A stretch of DNA of 64,000 bases from Amblyomma americanum (taxonomy: Eukaryota > Arthropoda > Arachnida > Ixodida > Ixodidae): assembly GCF_052857255.1 (NCBI RefSeq), contig NC_135497.1:118620744-118684743 (forward strand), given 5' to 3'. Positions 55,401 to 64,000 of the stretch are shown here, piece by piece. A program made the translations under genes and the position numbers. A model generated the notes under the pieces. That model was not told where the DNA came from, searched no databases, and worked only from the letters and a program-made list of their open reading frames with translations. Numbering within the stretch: position 1 is the first letter of the stretch; every line of letters starts with the position of its first letter.

Positions 55401-57459
55401 AGAGCCACACTGTTGCACTCGTAAGAGCTGTCGAAGGCATCGCTCACGCAGATACACGGCGTCAGGGCAGCCTCGTAGGCATACCCGACATATTTTTTCT
55501 TCATGTGTGTTCTAATGGTTCTTCTTATTCACAGTCGTGAGCTTCTTAAATCCGAGGGTGAGAGTGTGAATGGAAACGCCTGGACACCACGCGCAGGATA
55601 CGAAGTGTACCTGTTTGTGGGCCAAGATGAGAACAACCGCCCACTCGGCGACGTGATCATGTTCGACCGCGCCCGTCGCAGTATCATGCAGTGTGAACCG
55701 CTGCCGTGGATCTTGGCGGGCTCAGCCACGGCCGTGATGCCCGAGGATGGTTTGGATTGGCTACGCCTTCGTAGTATATGGGTGAGTCCGGCCACGGGGC
55801 GGCTCATCGGCGCCACGTCTTGCTCCACGCGTCTTCTACTGCAACGATCCATCGAAACAAGCGTCCCTGGTTATCAGTGGTCACTCGCGCCTTCATCTTC
55901 TTACTAACCTAGTGGAACGCTCTTCTCCCATGAGGCATGTCCCAGACGTGAGAGCTTCGTGCAGTTCCCATTAGCGGTTCATTGGAGAAACCGCCGACAG
56001 AGAAGTGTGGTAGCCACGGCTCATATAACAGGGATTTAAAAAGCCAACACATATGACGTACACATATACTATACAGGTCATCCCAGAATAGCTAAATGCA
56101 ACTGGCAAAAAAGAAACACGCAGACGAAAACAAGACTGGCATGTTGTCCGAGGACAAAATTGGAGTACAGCTGCAGTAGACTGTTATGCCTCAGCAGTGT
56201 TTTTGCGTGTAGTTGAACGAATAATTAATATCTATCCTGTAATGAAATAAACGAACCTTAACTACCTTGTGAGTGTATGGAATAAGCACACCGAACGAAT
56301 AGAACACTTGGCCACGTTAGGACAACTCAACTACGTTACACCTGCCGCAGCTCCTGCGAATGGAACGCGTAAATCCGCCTCATTTGGTTAGTTCCCAACA
56401 GCGATACAGCCTTCGTAGTGGTTTTCTGTCTTCAAGGTGCGGTCATTCCACCCATGGATGGACTTGGGCAAGCACCCGCAAGCTGACGTCCCAATGCTTT
56501 CAGCAACGAACAATAAGCGGCTGAAAATCGCCTTCACCATTGTTTCTCGAGCATGCCCACGCATGTACTCTTTCAAGCAGGCCGGACTTGGGGGGAGACA
56601 CGTACTCTTTTTCACAAGCGCGCGCGCAGCCGCCTCCATTGCAGCCATGCCTCCGCACCGCAGCCGCTTTAGGCCACTTCGTCTACGGGGTTGCTGGGAT
56701 GTCAGCTAATCGTCTCAGATGGGCAAGCCGAAGCAAAAGGGAGGAGCGATGCGTGCTGCAGTAAAGAGAAGAAGCTAAGCTGAATGGCGCCAAACAAATC
56801 GTTCGCGATGAGTTGCTCGGAATGAACCCTAACGATTCCAAGAAGTTTATCGTTATCAAGAAAGAGACGTTTTGGAGGCTATTAAATTAAATCAAGAAGG
56901 ATCCCAAACAATTTAGACGACACACCTGATAATTGTGACCTGTGAAAAGGTATTGCTTTTGTGCTAATTCTTTCCACGCTCTGCACAGAGAAGGAGAAAC
57001 AATCGGATTGCTTGAAATAATGGTCCCTGGCACTCTTTATGTTCAGTCGTATTGGAAACTGCCACTTATTCCTCATCTTAGAGCTGTCCAGTCATGCTGC
57101 ATGAGCAGCAAGCACAATGTCCTAGCCTTCAAAGATTAGTTCTTTTTTACATGAACAGCATCCGCAGCATCAGACTTTGCTGTCTGTCGACATGTTTGCC
57201 TGCAACAAATCGGCCTTATTTTTTTTATTTCTCATTTTCGTGTGTTTCACAGCCGGGAAAAAAGGCGACGCCAAACATTCGTGAGAGGGCAGCGACCGTC
57301 ATCCAAAAGGCGTACCGGAATTACCGCAGAGGGGAGAGACTTCAGCCACGCCTAAAAAATGCAAGTAACATTCAAAACTGTGAGCAGGACAGTCGCCTCG
57401 CCACGTTTCTGGTAGCAGCAGCCTTTTGTGCCCACGCCATCTTTGTGGCTTGTAAATAA
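37809..57459 (+). CDS. Kelch/IQ gene copy D with repeat-rich N-terminal exon (spans introns)
   Basis: Proposed exons: 37809-40466, 41214-41356 (E1), 48797-48916 (E2), 50080-50196 (E3), 53676-53870 (E4), 54200-54417 (E5), 55597-55781 (E6) and 57253-57459 (E7). All have AG/GT borders. Phases fit at every junction except E2-E3, so a small exon is likely missed there. The protein would have an extended, charged N-terminus with about 15 repeats of 30 residues, then six kelch blades marked by LMLIGG, VMLAG, MMVFGG, VYIIGG, WWLAGG and VYLFVG, then an IQ motif and a hydrophobic end. Kelch propellers bind actin or other partners; the IQ motif would bind calmodulin. This combination in a chelicerate recalls scruin, an inference only. 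No start codon is placed: the first in-frame ATG of the large exon is at 38312. Confidence 0.75.
38009..38053. repeat. CAG/CTG palindromic microsatellite in coding sequence
   Basis: Five AGC units, AGG, AGC, then eight TGC units. The two halves are complementary and could form a long hairpin. In frame it encodes Ser repeats, Arg-Ser, then eight Cys. Confidence 0.95.
38690..40010 (+). repeat. About 15 copies of a 90-bp coding repeat
   Basis: Unit consensus by eye: E-T-x-D-R-R-x-S-E-N-x-G-R-R-T-E-V-G-R-x-x-C-R-A-P-x-x-x-F, 30 residues, with one Cys in most units. Examples are VETIDRRVSESGRWPTELGC and RTIDRRTSENTGRRTEVGRG. One unit near 39235 is shortened. Divergence between units is mainly conservative (Arg/Lys, Asp/Glu), which suggests selection on charge pattern. 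Confidence 0.9.
41214..41356 (+). CDS. Copy D exon E1 (first kelch blade)
   Basis: The best acceptor in the window precedes it: a pyrimidine tract of about 45 bases ending TTGTGCCCAG. It encodes NKILGSFFDVSFYGD and then YNGPCHYLMLIGGISPTK, with the GG that marks a kelch blade, and ends at a GTAAGC donor. Length 143 nt, as in copy A. Confidence 0.8.
42060..42090 (+). repeat. Harbinger left terminal inverted repeat
   Basis: Starts CCCCCGTATTCTTAAACAG directly after the TTA duplication. Similarity to the right end continues to CCTCCACT and then fades. Confidence 0.85.
42265..44554 (+). CDS. HARBI1-like: Harbinger transposase (three exons), apparently intact
   Basis: Exons 42265-42847, 43625-43829 and 44236-44554 join in phase to about 369 residues. 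The N-terminal half has a helix-turn-helix (LQLAIALRFYGSGTFQVV, then VSQPTVCRAVERVS). The DDE catalytic triad is complete: Asp in CIDCTHIRI, Asp in WPGSVHDSRIFDNS and Glu in RNSLERAFGVWKRRF. The second exon starts at ACAG|GGCC, not at the earlier CAG, because only this keeps the frame. The C-terminus is Gln/Pro-rich. The enzyme would excise and insert the element in the nucleus with its Myb-like partner. Start chosen at the first ATG before the conserved AAGSLAEFAERV. Confidence 0.85.
44680..45650 (-). mobile_element. RTE LINE fragment nested in Harbinger
   Basis: From a GTCATCATCAGC tail the - strand carries the degraded 3' region, then an RT piece (VKGVTQGDAFSPVLFVTCF, motif B) and, after a gap, a trace of the linker (KYNMERIKQ). 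It contains internal deletions. It lies between the converging transposase and Myb genes, where it harms neither. Confidence 0.7.
45803..48106 (-). pseudogene. Harbinger Myb/SANT-like protein (three exons), one in-frame stop
   Basis: Exons 48106-47755, 47024-46824 and 46227-45803 join in phase. The first exon has FIFTVDERHVFRNIMAKYRD and later CVAQLRKLWDNMKSRWKKKK, the Myb/SANT-like DNA-binding domain that Harbinger elements use to bring the transposase to the ends. The last exon ends in a charged coiled coil (EAEDRRKEELHQLDLQLRRS to QLEALKR). A single TAA at 47888-47890 falls inside the domain just after DEAWS; the frame is otherwise open. This is either a recent mutation that makes the copy depend on others or a sequencing error. 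Confidence 0.75.
46564..46795 (+). repeat. Degenerate SINE in the Myb gene intron
   Basis: AACGCCCGTGTAATG, GGGCGTTAAAGAATCCC, and TTGAAATTAATCC/AGCCCTCC follow the SINE body order, but the head is decayed. Confidence 0.5.
48640..48678 (-). repeat. Harbinger right terminal inverted repeat
   Basis: The reverse complement starts CCGCCGTATTCACAAACAA and continues CCTCCACTCGA. The TTA duplication follows at 48679-48681. Further internal copies of TGGAGGAG-type words near the end may be binding sites for the Myb-like protein. Confidence 0.85.
48797..48916 (+). CDS. Copy D exon E2
   Basis: Encodes MLSYGPGHDRWRPYGFMAEP and then RCDRTVVIVRNNDVMLAG, lining up residue by residue with E2 of copy A (DRWMLVGTMPEPRNYHAAV). 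Acceptor GTGCAG, donor GTGAGT, 120 nt. It starts only 115 bp after the Harbinger end. Confidence 0.8.
48917..50079. other. Intron E2-E3 of copy D; perfect hairpin
   Basis: The phase conflict between E2 and E3 predicts a small exon here that I could not identify. A 12-bp perfect inverted repeat, GGGTGCCTCGAT and ATCGAGGCACCC with a 10-base loop, lies at 49835-49868. Confidence 0.5.
50080..50196 (+). CDS. Copy D exon E3
   Basis: Follows TTTTTTATTCAG. Encodes SRWKRRIELPAMSRERAFQA and then AVGWHGRMMVFGGFHRTG, a classic kelch unit (basic start, R at the turn, GG). The GTGAGC donor leaves two bases completed by E4. Confidence 0.85.
50197..53070. other. Intron E3-E4 of copy D; nothing recognised
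   Basis: 2.9 kb without a convincing frame or a repeat that pairs inside the window. The frame at 51822-52130 is Arg-rich and GC-driven. Confidence 0.45.
53075..53230 (+). mobile_element. RTE LINE RT fragment
   Basis: AGCAATCAAATTCCAATAAG, GACACGATATCTCC and AATGGAGAATACCTTAGTAA match the RT region of the copies at 200-280 and 10880-11015. It is only about 155 bp. A (GGGA)n run follows at about 53236-53258. Confidence 0.75.
53676..53870 (+). CDS. Copy D exon E4
   Basis: After TCTTTCTGCAG; encodes MLSSAEVYFLNTNQSLLI, PMSMALMGMAGAPI, VYIIGG, and IYIFDPSTDS, completing one blade and starting the next. The donor is GTAAGT. Copy C has the same exon with the same acceptor context at 17271-17074. 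Confidence 0.85.
54200..54417 (+). CDS. Copy D exon E5
   Basis: The acceptor GTGTTTTGCAG is kept in copy C and gives the canonical kelch junction DPSTDS-WTWTKLAAMMEKRA; an alternative acceptor at 54116 would add residues not matched in the fold. The exon then reads RDWWLAGGV, a Cys pair (KCTTCIDVLRL) and SPRHSVC, to a GTGAGA donor. Confidence 0.8.
54418..55596. other. Intron E5-E6 of copy D; nothing recognised
   Basis: AT-rich sequence without a convincing gene or repeat. Confidence 0.5.
55597..55781 (+). CDS. Copy D exon E6
   Basis: YEVYLFVGQDENNRPLGDV, then MFDRARRSIMQCEPLPW and LAGSATAVMPEDG form the last blade. The acceptor CGCGCAG lacks a pyrimidine tract but is conserved in copy C and gives the right phase. 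The frame stays open to 55907, yet the conserved GTGAGT donor after SIW and the phase of E7 favour splicing. Confidence 0.75.
55782..57252. other. Intron E6-E7 of copy D
   Basis: The first about 250 bp resemble the equivalent part of copy C. Otherwise nothing is recognised. The last 40 bases are a T-rich acceptor tract. Confidence 0.5.
57253..57459 (+). CDS. Copy D exon E7: IQ motif and hydrophobic C-terminus
   Basis: A 40-base T-rich tract ending TTTCACAG precedes it, phase 0. It encodes PGKKATPNIRERAATVIQKA and then YRNYRRGERL: the IQ consensus IQxxxRxxxR with aromatic spacing, a calmodulin or light-chain site. The protein ends TFLVAAAFCAHAIFVACK, a hydrophobic stretch of about 17 residues that could be a tail anchor. 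The stop codon TAA lies inside an AATAAA signal. Confidence 0.8.
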   Translation, partial: PGKKATPNIRERAATVIQKAYRNYRRGERLQPRLKNASNIQNCEQDSRLATFLVAAAFCAHAIFVACK

Positions 57460-57460
57460 A
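57455..57460 (+). terminator. Polyadenylation signal AATAAA overlapping the stop codon
   Basis: AATAAA at 57455-57460 shares bases with the TAA stop, so the 3' UTR would be very short. Confidence 0.5.
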
Positions 57461-57691
57461 TTATAATTTGATTTGACCAGCGCCGGTGAGCGCATAGCAA
57501 CCACAACAGTTCACCGCAGGGACGCCCTGGGAGGTCAGTGTACTTGAAGCGGGCTCATCTGCGCGAGAACAAGCGCGTGCTGCCGATATCGCTTGCGCCT
57601 GTCCATGTTGAGGTGAGCACAAGCACAAAGCAGTGTGCCAGTATGCTTTCGGGCACACCTTCCTTTTTTCATACTCCTCCTCCTACATATT

Positions 57692-57897
57692 TTGATGATA
57701 ATAATAATAATTGGTTTTGAGGAAAAGGAAATGCCGCAATATCTGTCTCATATATCGTTGGACACCTGAACCGCGCCGTAACGGAAGGGATAAAGGAGGG
57801 AGTGAAAGAAGAAAGGAAGAGAGGTGCCGTAGTGTGGGGCTCCGGAATAATTTCGACCACCTGGGGATCTTTTACGTGCACTGACATCGCACAGCAC
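57692..57897 (-). repeat. SINE, 5'-truncated, second family
   Basis: On the - strand the body starts at TGGTGCTGTGCGATGTCAGT and runs through TAAAAGATCCCC and GGTCGAAATTATTCCGGAGC to the CATTTCCTTTTCC end and an (ATT)n tail. Confidence 0.85.
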
Positions 57898-57899
57898 CA

Positions 57900-58540
57900 T
57901 TTTGATGCCACGAACAGGTCTTAGGCTACTCAAAAATGCAGACGGCGCTTCGTTATTTCTGTCAGCATTTTTTAGCGCACTAGCACTACAGTCCATTACA
58001 ACTGAAGAATGCAGCGGCGAATTCCTCTCGAAAAAGGCTTTCCAGCCAGTGGCGTCGACCGATTTTGTCAGGCAGAGACTTTACAAGTAAGGGAAGAAGA
58101 AAGGCCGTGGGGAGCGGGTTGTTCGGTCTCGAGTGTGGGGTTTTATTAAGGGTATAAGTACCTTCTCCCCGTTTAATCGCGGCTGACACCGTACAAAATC
58201 ACCCGGACCACACCCCGTGATCGCGTACGCTACCGAGCGCTGCCGACCACGGCTGGCTTTCCTCTGGGGGAAACAAAGCAGCGACACTGGCTGGCACAAA
58301 GGAGGCATTTATTGCGACAATAACGCTAGCTAGCAACAAAATACGTGAAGGAATCGAAGTCGGACGACTCACCAGCACGGTTACGAGCGAATGTTCGCCC
58401 ACGCTAGGGCTGGGGAGACACTCCACGGCCGGACGGGATGAGATGCAGGAGTACGTTCTCTCCCACGAGGATTCGCACCGCTGGCAAACAGTGGGGAGCA
58501 GTGCCTACACGTCCGTACGCGACGAGATCCCCACCTGAAG
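57900..58540. other. No gene recognised; left flank of the short TIR element
   Basis: A frame at 57902-58090 ends near a possible donor but has no support. The 58100-58540 stretch is GC-rich and its text resumes after the insertion at 59719. Confidence 0.45.
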
Positions 58541-58543
58541 AGA

Positions 58544-59718
58544 GGCTGCGTTCCAATACTCCCAAGTAGACGGCTACTTAGACGTCTAGCCGGACAGCCG
58601 ACATCTTGGGACGCGTTCTATTTCCCAGCGAAGCAGTCTACTAAGACTGCTTCGCCGAAGTCCACATCGATGCAGGCTAACTTGCGGTCTAAAGATGGCG
58701 GAGCTGATATACGCGGATCAGCGAGTCATGCTTTTGCGGGCGTCGGACTGTACACGGAGTATACGAAAGGAAAAATGTGAGTAACTCCATTATGTTATTT
58801 GCTACGCAAACTAGTGGCTAATTAATCTTCGTGGATGTGCGATTCCTAGCAGTGAATCACGCAGGAGAAAATCGTGCAGTTGAGAGCTTTGCTACAGCAG
58901 CGGACGCTGTAGGTCTGTTTACGTGGTCTGTTAATATACGTGATCCGGCATCTGACGATGCCGGATCTTAATTAGCACCTTTATTTTAGAGATTAATACT
59001 CGTGGCTGTCGTTGGGTTACTTGACGGGCGTTAAGACGGCTGGCGTGACGGTTAACAAATGTGTTCTGTGGCTGTATTATTTGCATCAACTCTTTCGCGC
59101 ACATTCTTTTTTATCTCTACACTCCCAGAACAAACACACCGGCATGTTGCGAATTGATTTTAGTCTTTGCAAGATTAAAGCTGGCTGCTGTTTTTATGTT
59201 TCTCGCCGTCTCCGAGTACCACGTACGGCAGACAGGTTTAATGGCACGCATGTGTTTTCCTGTTGCAGTGTATATTAGCCGTATCGCATTTCGCGCATAT
59301 AAATTACAGTCTTTCGTATTCTTTCTTATGTTTACAGGGCCGTTTCCACGAGCACGTTCGAGGAGCATGTACAGTTTAGCATCAATAATAAAAGAATAAT
59401 CGCATATCTCTTTAGCGTCGTCTTCGGAGAGCGGCCCCGTCTGCTACAAGTAGACTGATCGATAGGCACATCCATCAGTCCGGTTTACGCGCAGTCATTG
59501 CAGAAAAAATGTGCAAACTTGTATAAAAGACGTTATTAATGATCGTTATTGCTCAGTTTGAGAAAAATTCTACTACAACTGTTCATAAGCTTTAGTTACA
59601 TTGTTATGCCGCGAGGCGGCGTGAGCAGTAGAAGAGTTCAAATACATGGACATGTAGACGGCTAACTAGACGTCAGACTAGACGTCTTGTTAGACGTCTA
59701 GAGTATTCGAACGCAGCC
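58544..59718. mobile_element. 1.2-kb element with terminal inverted repeats (non-autonomous DNA transposon)
   Basis: The left end is GGCTGCGTTCCAATACTCC; the right end reversed is GGCTGCGTTCGAATACTCT. Subterminal TAGACGTCTAG-type palindromes occur near both ends. The flanking 3-bp AGA duplication lies at 58541-58543 and 59719-59721. There is no transposase frame. A 3-bp duplication would suit Harbinger, but the ends differ from the Harbinger at 42 kb; superfamily left open. Confidence 0.75.
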
Positions 59719-59721
59719 AGA

Positions 59722-60480
59722 GTGCTCTCCCGCACGCACTCAGCAGTCAGCCGTCCGTGGCGCTCATGCCTTTGCGACGTAGCGCCCTCTCTTGTTAAGT
59801 AACTATGGAGGGTCACGGGGCGTCCGTCCTCCCCCCCTCCGTTCGGAGGGTGCATCGCGGGAAACCGTCTCTAGGGCTGAAGACAAAGACCCCTATTCCT
59901 TTCCTGTCTACAGCGTCTGCTGCAGAGCCATATCTGGACGACAGTATTGGCTGGAGGGCCACCTCTGAGGGGCATTCGCAGCTGCATCCTTTGAGTTGAA
60001 AGCCTTCCTGTCTGTAATCGAACCCTAAAGAGGACAGGCTCCCACACACAACCTGGTGGACAGGTTGCCTCGCTGGACGCCTCGCTAGCGAAAAAGCCGT
60101 CCTGTCTGCGGTTGAAGCCTGGGGATGGCAGGCTTCCCACAACCCGGTGGGCAGGTTGCCACCTGCCCACCATGGCAGGTGGACAAGTGGAAAGGAGGAA
60201 AATTTGTTTCGCCGCAGATGCAGTGAAGTGTCGCAACAGCTACATCAATGTGGAAAAGGAAATGATGTCGCACTAGTTGCTCCCACTATCAAACAAGTAA
60301 CACGATAGCTACAGCTGATTGGAGAGGCGGTAATCTGCGTCACGTCTTCAGATTGCAGCATAGCTCGAACCACAGATCGGTCCGGCCCTGACACAGGAAC
60401 TGAAAAGTAAAAAGCTCTCCTTGTTTGACAGCCTGGCAGCGAAGAGGCGCAGTTGTTTAGTTTTGTGCAATACGCTCTTC
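59722..60480. other. No gene recognised; imperfect tandem pair
   Basis: Two diverged units at about 60003-60075 and 60099-60165 share TCCTGTCTG, GGCAGGCT/GACAGGCTCCCAC, CAACC.GGTGG and CAGGTTGCC. Confidence 0.5.
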
Positions 60481-62065
60481 TCTACATGACGCTGCTAAAA
60501 GGACGCGCCGCCACAATGCCTCAGAACTTCACAACGGATTCAGAAGTGGTAAGCGCTTAGATGATAGCCTGTTCGTGCTTACCCACTGCACAGAAATATC
60601 CAAGACGGAAAACAGACCTCTGTATTTAGCTTTCTTTGCATAAGCGGTGTATACTACAATGTGAACAGGAAACTCCTCTGGAAGATGTTAAAAGATTAAG
60701 GTGTTGGCCTTGAGCTAATTGATTTTATACATGAAATACAATGAGAAAATGAAGTTTAAATAACATGGGAACATATAAGAGTACAACTGTCGAGGTACAC
60801 AAGGATTAAGGCAAGGTTGTCCTTTATCACAGCTGATGTTCATGCTTTATATGATAAGTATGGAAAGAAGGCTGCTAGGATACTAGGAAGCAATCTAGGT
60901 TATAATCTGTCGTACAGATTACGCGGAAGGCTAGCTTAGCAACGACTAGCGAGTTTAATGTATACGGACGATATTGTACGGCTAGCAGAGAGCCAGGAAG
61001 ATTTGCAAACTTTTGTTAATTCCTGTGGAGACGAAGGAGACAGTCTAGGTGTCAGTTTTAGCGCGACTAGGTCAGGTGTGATGACTTTCAACGTTACAAG
61101 TGATCAGGTAATTATAATAGAAGGCCATGAAATACCCCGAGCGGCCGAATACAAATACCTCGGGGTATGGGTAAACAAAGGGCCGAGGTACACGGAAAAG
61201 CACGAACAGACTGTCATAGCAAAAGGACGAAGAGATTCCGGGAAAATGAAACATAGGGCATTGTGGGGGTACATTAGATACTGAGAGGTATTTGGAAACG
61301 AATAATGGTGCCTGCGCTTACTTTCGGGAATGCGGTGTTGTGCTTGAGGGAAGAAGTTCAGTCGAGGTTAAAAGTAAATGAGAGAGCTGTTGGAAGATTA
61401 GCACAAGGTGCCCAGGGGAAAACCACCAACGCCGTAGTAGCGGGGAATATGGGCTGATCATCCTTCGAAACACGGGAGCCTCAGAGTAAAATACTATACG
61501 AAGAACGCCTGAGGAAATTGGACGATAGCTCGTGGGCAGTTAAGGTATAAAAATATCTACACAGAAAGAGCGGTTACTCACAGTGGCAGAAAAGCACTAT
61601 AAAGCTAACCAGTAAGCATGCCAGACACGAGGACGGAAAAAGAAAGAGCATTGAACGACAAATTAAAAACGAGGAAGGAAAAATTTGATAGATTCAATGG
61701 AAAACAAGCATAGTGTAGAACAATAACGATACTGGAAAAGGAAGATCAGGAAGAAAGCGTTTTATGAAACTCAAGAGGCAGTGCCCTACTCTTTGAAGCT
61801 AGGTCAGGGTGTCTTAGAACGCGCAGCTACAAAAAGAAATTTAATGGAGAAGATGACACACGTGTTGCGTGTGGTAAATTTGGAGAAACAATAGAACACC
61901 TCGTACTAAACTGTGATGGTATCCATTCCGATGTTGATGCAGCCAAAGTCAATCTTCCTGAGGCCCTAGGGTTTAGAGATAACAAAAGTCATGTAAATAA
62001 ATCTGTGGTTGAAATTTGCGAAACGCGATTCGAAGATTTGTGGCTCAAAAGCAGAGATGTAACAT
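60480..62065 (+). pseudogene. Non-LTR reverse transcriptase (third LINE family), decayed
   Basis: HNGFRSGKRLDDSLFVLTHC, then YNVNRKLLWKMLKD, then MYTDDIVRLAESQEDLQTFV (motif C, YTDD for the usual YADD) and AAEYKYLGVWVNKG. It ends with a Cys/His cluster (CGKFGETIEHLVLNC) typical of LINE C-termini. There are at least six stops or shifts. The 5' endonuclease is missing. The family differs from the RTE and CR1-like elements in the window. Confidence 0.75.
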
Positions 62066-62166
62066 AGCGTTAAAAGCATAGAAAGACGTATTTTAAAGAA
62101 ATGGCGAATTTTATTAACTTACAACACAGTTAAACAAAAATAAAGGGAATAAACTCAGCATTGTAG

Positions 62167-62522
62167 CAACTGCCATCACCCCGTTTCAAATGGGACGCTC
62201 CTAGCTTCCATCCATCCATCCAGAAGAACGTTTCCACAGGGTTCTACCCCATCTGCCCGCCGCATTCTGGCTGTGCTTATATTGCGCCCGACAGCTCTGA
62301 ACGGGAAAGCCTTGACGCAAGCACAGACTTCCGCTTTCTCACTGACACGCAGACCTGGCCTCCCCCTGCGCGCTCCACTGAAACGCTTGAAAGCCACTGG
62401 GATGCCAACGGCGCTGAGGCCTCCGGAGCAACACAGTACCTGCGGCAGCAAACATTCCCTGAAAACATGGACCCCAACCTGGGTATGGTGGGTCGCATGG
62501 ATGGCTCCTTCCTCAAAACCAA
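62167..62522 (+). other. Exon-like open frame, partner of 12.75-13.1 kb; function unknown
   Basis: Open for 118 codons after a TAG and ending CAA|GTGAGT, a good donor. The text includes YPICPPHSGCAYIAPDSSER, DASTDFRFLTDTQTW and GATQYLRQQ; the pattern is shared with the - strand frame at 12.75-13.1 kb. Both lie downstream of the E7 exon of a kelch copy, on the same strand as that copy. A possible acceptor is the ATCCATCCATCCAG at 62222. No family recognised. Confidence 0.4.
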
Positions 62523-62710
62523 GTGAGTGACATCTCAAGCTCAACAACACTACTCATAACTAAATGCTGCTCGCCAACAGTCGCGCCACCACTTTTCATT
62601 CGGCCGCAGTGATGCGGTCCTTCCTTCTTTTCCACATTTTCGTGCTGCTGAAGTGAATTTTACGCTCGCGCTTTTCTCTCAGCTTCGCATGTCATGCTCT
62701 CTGATAGCGT

Positions 62711-63530
62711 TGTTGGGATTCAGGTAGCGTGACTGGGCCGGAGAAGAGACCACGACGATCGGAGGAAGAAAACTGGGAAAACATTATACAAAGACTGTTT
62801 ACATAAAGTACAAGTAAGGACAACTGTGTGTGCCTCTGAGTAAAGGGAGCTTCTTAGCAGTCGGGAGTCTCTCCCAGCAAAGGGTATCTCTCAAGAGGGG
62901 GGCTTTCCCCCTGTTACTAAACCAATAGCTCGTTAAATACTCTTCGTATTCCCCAGATCCCTAGCTGGGGAATACAGTTCGCAGAATGGCCAATCAAACG
63001 ATGCCTCTAATGGTACCACCCACGGCAGGGCGGTCCTTATGTTCTCTCGCAGCTCGGTCGAGGGAAAGGGAACAGGACCCGGTCACGTTGTCGTCCACGG
63101 GGCCTCTACGTGGGCGAGCACGTGGGTCCGGACTGCACCCATGTGGAACATGAAGGCGCCTGCGTGACCCAGGAATGCGGGCTGTCTCCTAGCAGGGGTT
63201 GAAAGATCTTGTACTGACGACCGGAACGCGGAACCTGTGTCGAAGGCGCAGCTCTCGGGCAATTGTTCAAACCCAGCGTGACTGAAGCGGACAACACTGA
63301 TCTTGTACTTCGCCGTCTCATGACCGGAACGTGGAACCTCTGTCGAAGGGGCAGCTCTCGGGATATTGTTCAACCCCAGCGTGACCGAAGAGGACAACAC
63401 TTCGTTCGTCGACCCGTTGGGATGTTCTAACACGTGGGGACGCTATTATCGTCGCTGCTTCCGACATTCGTGCAGCCACGTTTCTTGCAGAGGGCTCATT
63501 CACCTTCGTGGTGGTTTTCAGGAAATTCCG
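62711..63530. repeat. LTR-like repeat, copy 2
   Basis: Starts TGTTGGGATTCAGG as at 28108 and follows that copy closely to about 63525, with an extra internal tandem unit (GTGTCGAAGGCGCAGCTCTC and its neighbour at about 63340). The 3' end is not clear: no TAACTCAACA is found. Confidence 0.6.
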
Positions 63531-64000
63531 GACCGGGTAGTCCGTGTCTTTATGCATTTGGGCTGGAAGGCATGTCAGGAAACAGCACCACCGCCACCAG
63601 ACAATGCGTCGGGAAGATGAGCTGCTCCTACGCAGCTCGGCTGACAGGAGGTGCGAGAATGAGTTCTCGTTCTGAAGTTCTCCAGGACTCTCCTGCTCTA
63701 CAAGGAAAATCCAGCTCCGTGATCTCTGCGATGCGAGCCAAACGGGACAACAAACGCCAAGCCGCACACAACAAAAGCGAGTACTCAAGATAGAAGGAAA
63801 ATTAGAATTGGTCTACAATCGGTTGGAAAGGTTGAAACGATCTCGGATGTCACCCGGGCAGGGAGGAATCAACCGAGAGGTTAAAAGGAGGCTTGTAATT
63901 TTGGACCAAGCTATTCCCTATTCCTAACTAGCACAATTGACCATACGGTCTTCCTTTCGTTCTGCATGGCAGCAGACACGACATAAATGTGCAAAGCTTG
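63531..64000. other. No gene recognised
   Basis: May hold the rest of the LTR-like repeat; nothing further can be supported. Confidence 0.4.

Noticed and set aside
55535..55596. Earlier acceptor for exon E6 (ATTCACAG at 55534)
   Set aside because: It has the better pyrimidine tract, but the phase left by E5 would give a stop within a few codons; the CGCGCAG site fits and is conserved in copy C.
37809..57459. Naming the kelch gene scruin
   Set aside because: The family resemblance is by architecture only; no alignment could be run, so no gene symbol is given.
57538..57624. Possible exon after the end of copy D
   Set aside because: It has AG and GT borders but follows the AATAAA signal, has no partner in copy C, and no recognisable sequence.

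Overview
This is eukaryotic, repeat-rich nuclear DNA, very probably from a hard tick. The argument for a tick is the set of repeats: several copies of a tRNA-derived SINE that I recognise as the tick Ruka family and a close relative, RTE-type LINEs ending in GATGAT-rich tails, Penelope-like elements (PLEs) with GIY-YIG endonuclease domains, and a Harbinger DNA transposon. The genes have introns with GT..AG boundaries. The species cannot be fixed from the sequence alone, and no database was searched.

The host signal is a cluster of kelch-repeat genes. The most complete one (copy D, + strand, about 37.8-57.5 kb) starts with a 2.66-kb exon coding about 15 copies of a charged 30-residue repeat. 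It continues through kelch exons at 41.2, 48.8, 50.1, 53.7, 54.2 and 55.6 kb and ends in an exon with an IQ (calmodulin-binding) motif, a hydrophobic C-terminus and an AATAAA signal. Splice phases agree at every junction I could test except one (41-48.9 kb exons to 50.1 kb), where a small exon is probably missing from my model. Three broken relatives lie to the left. Copy C (- strand, 17.3-13.9 kb) has the last four exons. Copy A (+ strand, 24.1-26.7 kb) has the first three. Copy B (+ strand, about 31 kb) is a remnant. A and C together look like one gene whose halves point away from each other, as after an inversion. A kelch protein with a calmodulin-binding motif in a chelicerate recalls the scruins, but that is inference.

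Mobile elements have broken or filled these genes, and many insertions can be read to the base. A PLE sits in an exon of copy A with a 12-bp target duplication. A second PLE sits in copy B with a 16-bp duplication. A SINE splits the IQ motif of copy C with a 9-bp duplication. A 6.6-kb Harbinger with an apparently intact transposase occupies the first kelch intron of copy D, between TTA duplications.

Layout: 0-2.4 kb RTE LINE (-); 2.4-5.7 kb SINE head, minisatellite and Ty3/gypsy remnant; 7.1-12.6 kb RTE fragment and a CR1/Jockey-like LINE split by another RTE copy; 12.7-17.3 kb kelch copy C; 17.3-24 kb SINEs and simple repeats; 24-26.7 kb kelch copy A; 27.3-29.1 kb tandem repeat with an LTR-like insertion; 31-32.2 kb kelch copy B; 33.8-35.9 kb PLE and LINE ends; 37.8-57.5 kb kelch copy D with Harbinger inside; 58.5-59.7 kb short TIR element; 60.5-62.1 kb LINE; 62.2 kb exon-like frame also present beside copy C; 62.7 kb onward LTR-like repeat. 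No tRNA or rRNA gene or CRISPR array was seen.
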